NCBI RefSeq assembly: GCF_000247695.1
Contig: NW_004624743.1
Location: forward strand, 8,749,804 to 8,813,803
From: Heterocephalus glaber
Taxonomy: Eukaryota; Chordata; Mammalia; Rodentia; Bathyergidae
Direction of reading: 5' to 3'
Length of the DNA stretch: 64,000 nucleotides
Shown here: positions 60,273 to 64,000 of the stretch, piece after piece
Position numbering within the stretch: position 1 is the first letter of the stretch
Layout: the number at the start of each line of letters is the position of its first letter
Translations under genes and position numbers: made by a program
The notes under the pieces: generated by a model
What the model saw: only the letters and a program-made list of their open reading frames with translations
Told to the model about the DNA's origin: nothing
Database searches by the model: none

Positions 60273-60747
60273 ATATGGAGATATCTCCAGGGCTCTGAAA
60301 TGGAGGAAAAAAATACAAGGAACAATCACTCCAGTCCAGAGTAAGGGTAGACAAAACTGACTTGGTGTGTAAAAAAATCATCTTCAGCAATGGCCACTGT
60401 GCTCATTTAGACTTTTCAACCTCATTCATAGTTGGGTTGGGGATATATTGGTGGGTTCTGGCATGTGAATAGAAGTGATATGTCTCTTCTTGTTCAAGCC
60501 TTTGACAAGTGAGTGTTTTATTCCCTTCTCCTGCTATAAAAAAAACCCAACAACTTAGAAATCATGAAGATAAGGGGACATTGAAAAGTTGAGGAAGCAT
60601 GAATCTTTGAGTTTCAGCCTTCAACTAAACTATGTAGTTTCATATGTACCATGTTAAGTTATACAAATTTGGGGGTTTGTTTTGGCATTGAGTATTAATT
60701 ATTTGGACTAATAGCATATTGAGAGTAAAACAAGTTAAAAATCCTTA
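60273..60747. other. Unique DNA
   Basis: Nothing recognised. Confidence 0.5.
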
Positions 60748-60877
60748 CCCAAGGTATTTTATTTAATTCTTTTTCTTTTTCTTTTTTGGTATCAGGGATC
60801 AAACTCAGAACCTTGTGCTTGCGAGGCAGGTGTTGGCACCACTGAGCTAAATTCCTGGCCCACCAAGGTGTTTTTAT
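60748..60877 (-). mobile_element. ID-type SINE, minus strand, with target-site duplications
   Basis: T-rich tract, then ggtatcagggatcaaactca (B-box side) and accactgagctaaattcctg (A-box side); the body is about 60788-60860. It is flanked by ccaaggtatttt (60749-60760) and ccaaggtgtttt (60863-60874), a one-mismatch duplication. Confidence 0.9.
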
Positions 60878-62933
60878 ATTGGAATAAATCTCTGTTTTCT
60901 AAAACTCACTGTATCCTTTATACTTTCCATTATCTAGATTTAATTTTTTTCCAAATTTAATTTTTAAATTTCATACCAACACAGAAGAAAAGCCAGTGCA
61001 AAATACAACTTAAGGAAATAATTCTGCAGAAAAGGTGTATGTAACACTGTGTAAAAGTCTGAAATCTCAGAATAAAATCATTCTGAGGTACAGGGTATTA
61101 CAGAGCAATATGTTTTGTATTTGTTGTTAATTTCATTTTCTTAGCAGAGACCTAGAGATGAATATGAGAGGCAGAAGAATGCTCCAGAACAAGGTAAGTT
61201 TGGAAGGCCTAACCAGTCATTTTTAGCAAAGAAGGGAGGCAAATCTGGTTTACTGCAATGTATAAGATGAGTTAAACTGAAGCAAAAAAATGTTAGGAGG
61301 GAAGATTCATTTTAACATACTTTAGAGGACTAAAACTCTCAAGTCAGTGACTCGTATGTTATTAATATTTAATGATGGCTGGCATGAAAGTATATCCCTG
61401 AACTCTTCCCTCAAGAAAACCTGCTGTAGGGTAAGTTATCCAGCTACAGCATCTTTAGACTCACTGGGTTGTTCCAGAAAAAGTCATGCTTCTTCCTACT
61501 AATGGCTAAGCACGACTCAACCAGGTCTCTCATGCCCCACGCTGCACTCTAATGAGCAGCCTTTGCTAAGACACGCTCCACAGCGCAGCCAAGACCTCAG
61601 ACTGAACTGAGTGCACCTATTCTCCTTTCTTCTCATTCTCCCTGCACAAATGTTACACATTTGTGTGAAATGGAGGCTGGTTTCTACTTCCTGTCCCTTT
61701 AGCCATCACAAGTATCATCCACCTGGTCACAGACCTGAACTGACCACAAGTGATCCCAGAATTTGAGTTAGAAACGGGTTCATTTGTCAACAAGGGAGCA
61801 CAGCAGACCCCATCGTAAGTAGAATGTGGAGTATGGTTAGCCCTGGACACAAGTGGCTGCCACATGGCTGGCAATTTACCAGTGGTGGCATTGGAATGTG
61901 TACCACCAGGATGAAATCCTTCTGGATATGACCATTCAGGTATTTGAGAGATTTAGAGGAGAATAGTTCCTATCAGGGGAATAGAGGTGACCAATTATTA
62001 TTAAGTATTAATGATCATTTGCATAGAAATATAGAAAAATAGTTAAATATAAGCATAAATATGAGATCTCAAGGTCCTTCAGGGTAGCTTAATAGAGTCC
62101 CAGAGCACCAAAAGTGTTTAAATGCTCAGCCAAGGCAGCAGGACTATTATACTAAATTCATGATTTTTATTGTGAAATTCTGGGATTCTAAAACATAGTT
62201 TGGGGACTTGTCTGCCTTCCTTGTCATTAAGAGTGTTTGCTCTGCAGCTTCCCCTGAATCCCCAGCACTAATAGACCTGGACCATCCCTTCCTTGTATGA
62301 ATAAACATTTCCCATAAAGGAAAACCTCATTTAGGCTTCTTTCCCATAAAGCAATAGTGGGCCCCTCAGGAGCAACTCCCACCTACTCTGATTATTGTGA
62401 GTGATAAATCATGTGAAATTCCAGCACATTCTGAATAAAAATATGCCAAGGCTCTTGAAGAGATAAGATAGTATATTTCAAAGAGCTTTGAGAATCAGCT
62501 TAGATATATGGTCAGAATCCAGAGAAGCACTCCTTGGGATTGGATTTAGACTGCATTGATAAAATAATCTAAAATAAAAGATTAGGTAAGCAGAAATGCA
62601 GTTTCACGGAAGGACATTGGAAGGTGGGATTCCAGGGACAGGGTGAATTGCTTGTTATGATGGTTTATAAAATCCTAAAGAAGAGATGGATATGCTGAGT
62701 AGACTCCTCCCTGAATTTGTCCTGGCAAATGATAGAAGTCTGGAAAAGGGGCTAAGGGAAGCTGTACTGCTGGAATGAGCATGTCTTGTGAACGAATAAT
62801 TATGTTCTTAGGGGCCCCAGAGGACACAGTGTTCACCGTGGCCAATATATGAGTGTACTTGTGACACTTTCAGTGATCTTTAGGACATTTAGTGGTGGCT
62901 CTCTTCTGTGGGCCAAGGATGATGGTAGTAGAG
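60878..62933. other. Unique DNA, nothing firmly recognised
   Basis: A GC-richer stretch at 61440-61870 has overlapping short frames but no recognisable domain or repeat. Confidence 0.45.
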
Positions 62934-63215
62934 TGTTATGGGTTGAAGTGGGCCCCTACCCGTAAAAGATGCTGAAGTCTTAAACCTCAGCACCTCAGAA
63001 TTTGAGCTTCTTTGGAACCTGGATCTTTAAAGAAGATATGAAGTTACAATGTGTTCATTGGGTTGGGCCCTTACCCAACATGACTACAAATTATCAGAAG
63101 CTAGAAAAAGACAAAGAGGAATTCTCATATAGGTTTCAGAAGGAGCAAAGTTCTGCTTATATCAAACCACCCCTTTAGTGGTACTTTGTTATAGAAGCTC
63201 TAGGAAACTAACACA
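62934..63215 (+). mobile_element. MaLR-type (MLT1-like) LTR, plus strand, internally deleted
   Basis: tgttatgggttgaagtgggc, taaacctcagcacctcagaa, ggatctttaaagaagatatg, gttgggcccttacccaacat and tggtactttgttatagaagc with ctaggaaactaacacag keep the MLT1-like order. The middle GA-rich part is shorter than at 31096-31466. Confidence 0.7.
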
Positions 63216-64000
63216 GAGAGATATTAATAGAGGTAGGCTGGTGTGATGGAAGACCTCTGATATGAGTTTATAATGGTAGCATTCACACCACCCAGGCTAG
63301 CATAGATGTTATTTTTGATTTTCTATCTTGGATGGGATGGGGTAGGTACTATTTTAAGGCCTCCAGTTAGGCTTCACTATAACAGCTCTTACCCAAGGAC
63401 TGGGACTTAATATAGTGATTGCTCCAACTGTCAAGTATGTCAGTTACAGTGAGACACTGGAAGCCAGGAAAATGCTTTCCAGTTTATAAACCCAGTGGAT
63501 CCACTTTAAACCATTCCTCGGTCAAGACTCCATTTGTACCCAAGTAACTATGATGATTTTTTAAAGGATATAAGAATGATGGTATCCAATGCACTGCATT
63601 TAATTTCGTAGACTAGGAGGATCCCCAAAATGCACACTTCCACAAGGTTCCAAATAATCACTAAAGTGAGTCCTGGTCTGTGGGTAAGAGCTATCAGAAT
63701 AGGGAAGAATGAGCGGGAATCTCTAAAAGTATCCCTCTCTATCCAAGATAGGAAATTAAAAATCTCCATCTATAGCTGGATATTAGTAAACCAGATTGTA
63801 GCTGCTGTGCTGGATATGGTATCATTTCAAAATTGATTAAAATGGCACTGGATATAGACTTGACAAGTGCAATTTTCTTCTCCTTAGCAAAGGAATCTGA
63901 AACAGTTCACATTCATATAGAATGGACTGTAACATTCATTTATAGTTTTGTCTATCTGTATGTAGAGCTCTGCACTATGTCCAGGCCATAGTGTGAGTTG
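63216..64000. other. Unique DNA to the window edge
   Basis: Nothing recognised. Overlapping frames of 73 and 68 codons on opposite strands (63548-63836) look like chance. Confidence 0.5.

Overview
This window looks like mammalian nuclear DNA, most likely from a rodent outside the mouse/rat group. The base composition is AT-rich, there are no long open reading frames, an assembly gap of N's is present, and interspersed repeats are dense. The diagnostic repeats are short tRNA-derived SINEs of the ID type (A-box/B-box body of about 75 bp, A tail, target-site duplications) and dimers of a 7SL-derived B1 monomer joined to a partial ID (B1-dID type). From family knowledge, that pairing fits squirrel-, beaver-, dormouse- or guinea-pig-related lineages. 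I cannot name the species or the locus.

Layout: 1-2356 is the 5' half of a decayed LINE-1 on the minus strand (5' leader, ORF1, start of ORF2 with the endonuclease domain). It is cut by the left window edge and abuts the 3' end of an apparently older L1. From 2.6 to 13 kb there is unique AT-rich DNA with two MaLR-type LTRs, an ID element with clean duplications, three B1-type SINE complexes and an L1 tail. From 13 to 29 kb the DNA is almost free of recognisable repeats. It holds a moderately GC-rich patch (21.0-21.6 kb) and a small CpG cluster with consensus splice-donor-like sites (28.0-28.2 kb); this repeat-poor span is the best place to look for conserved regulatory DNA. From 29 to 48 kb there are many old repeats (L2, MIR, CR1/L3-like, MaLR LTRs, a Tigger-like DNA transposon, L1 3' ends) and the 865-base gap at 42757-43621. 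From 48 to 64 kb there is a young ID pair in opposite orientation, MIRs, a degenerate tandem array (57.77-58.22 kb), a B1, more LTRs and another ID.

I found no supportable protein-coding host exon, no structural RNA gene and no CRISPR array. The window reads as intergenic or long-intronic DNA, and the only recognisable protein-coding remnants belong to the LINE-1. The most unusual structure is the tandem array at about 57.77-58.22 kb, in which units of about 44 and 55 bp alternate. Repeat identities rest on recognising consensus patterns by eye, so subfamily names are deliberately avoided or hedged.
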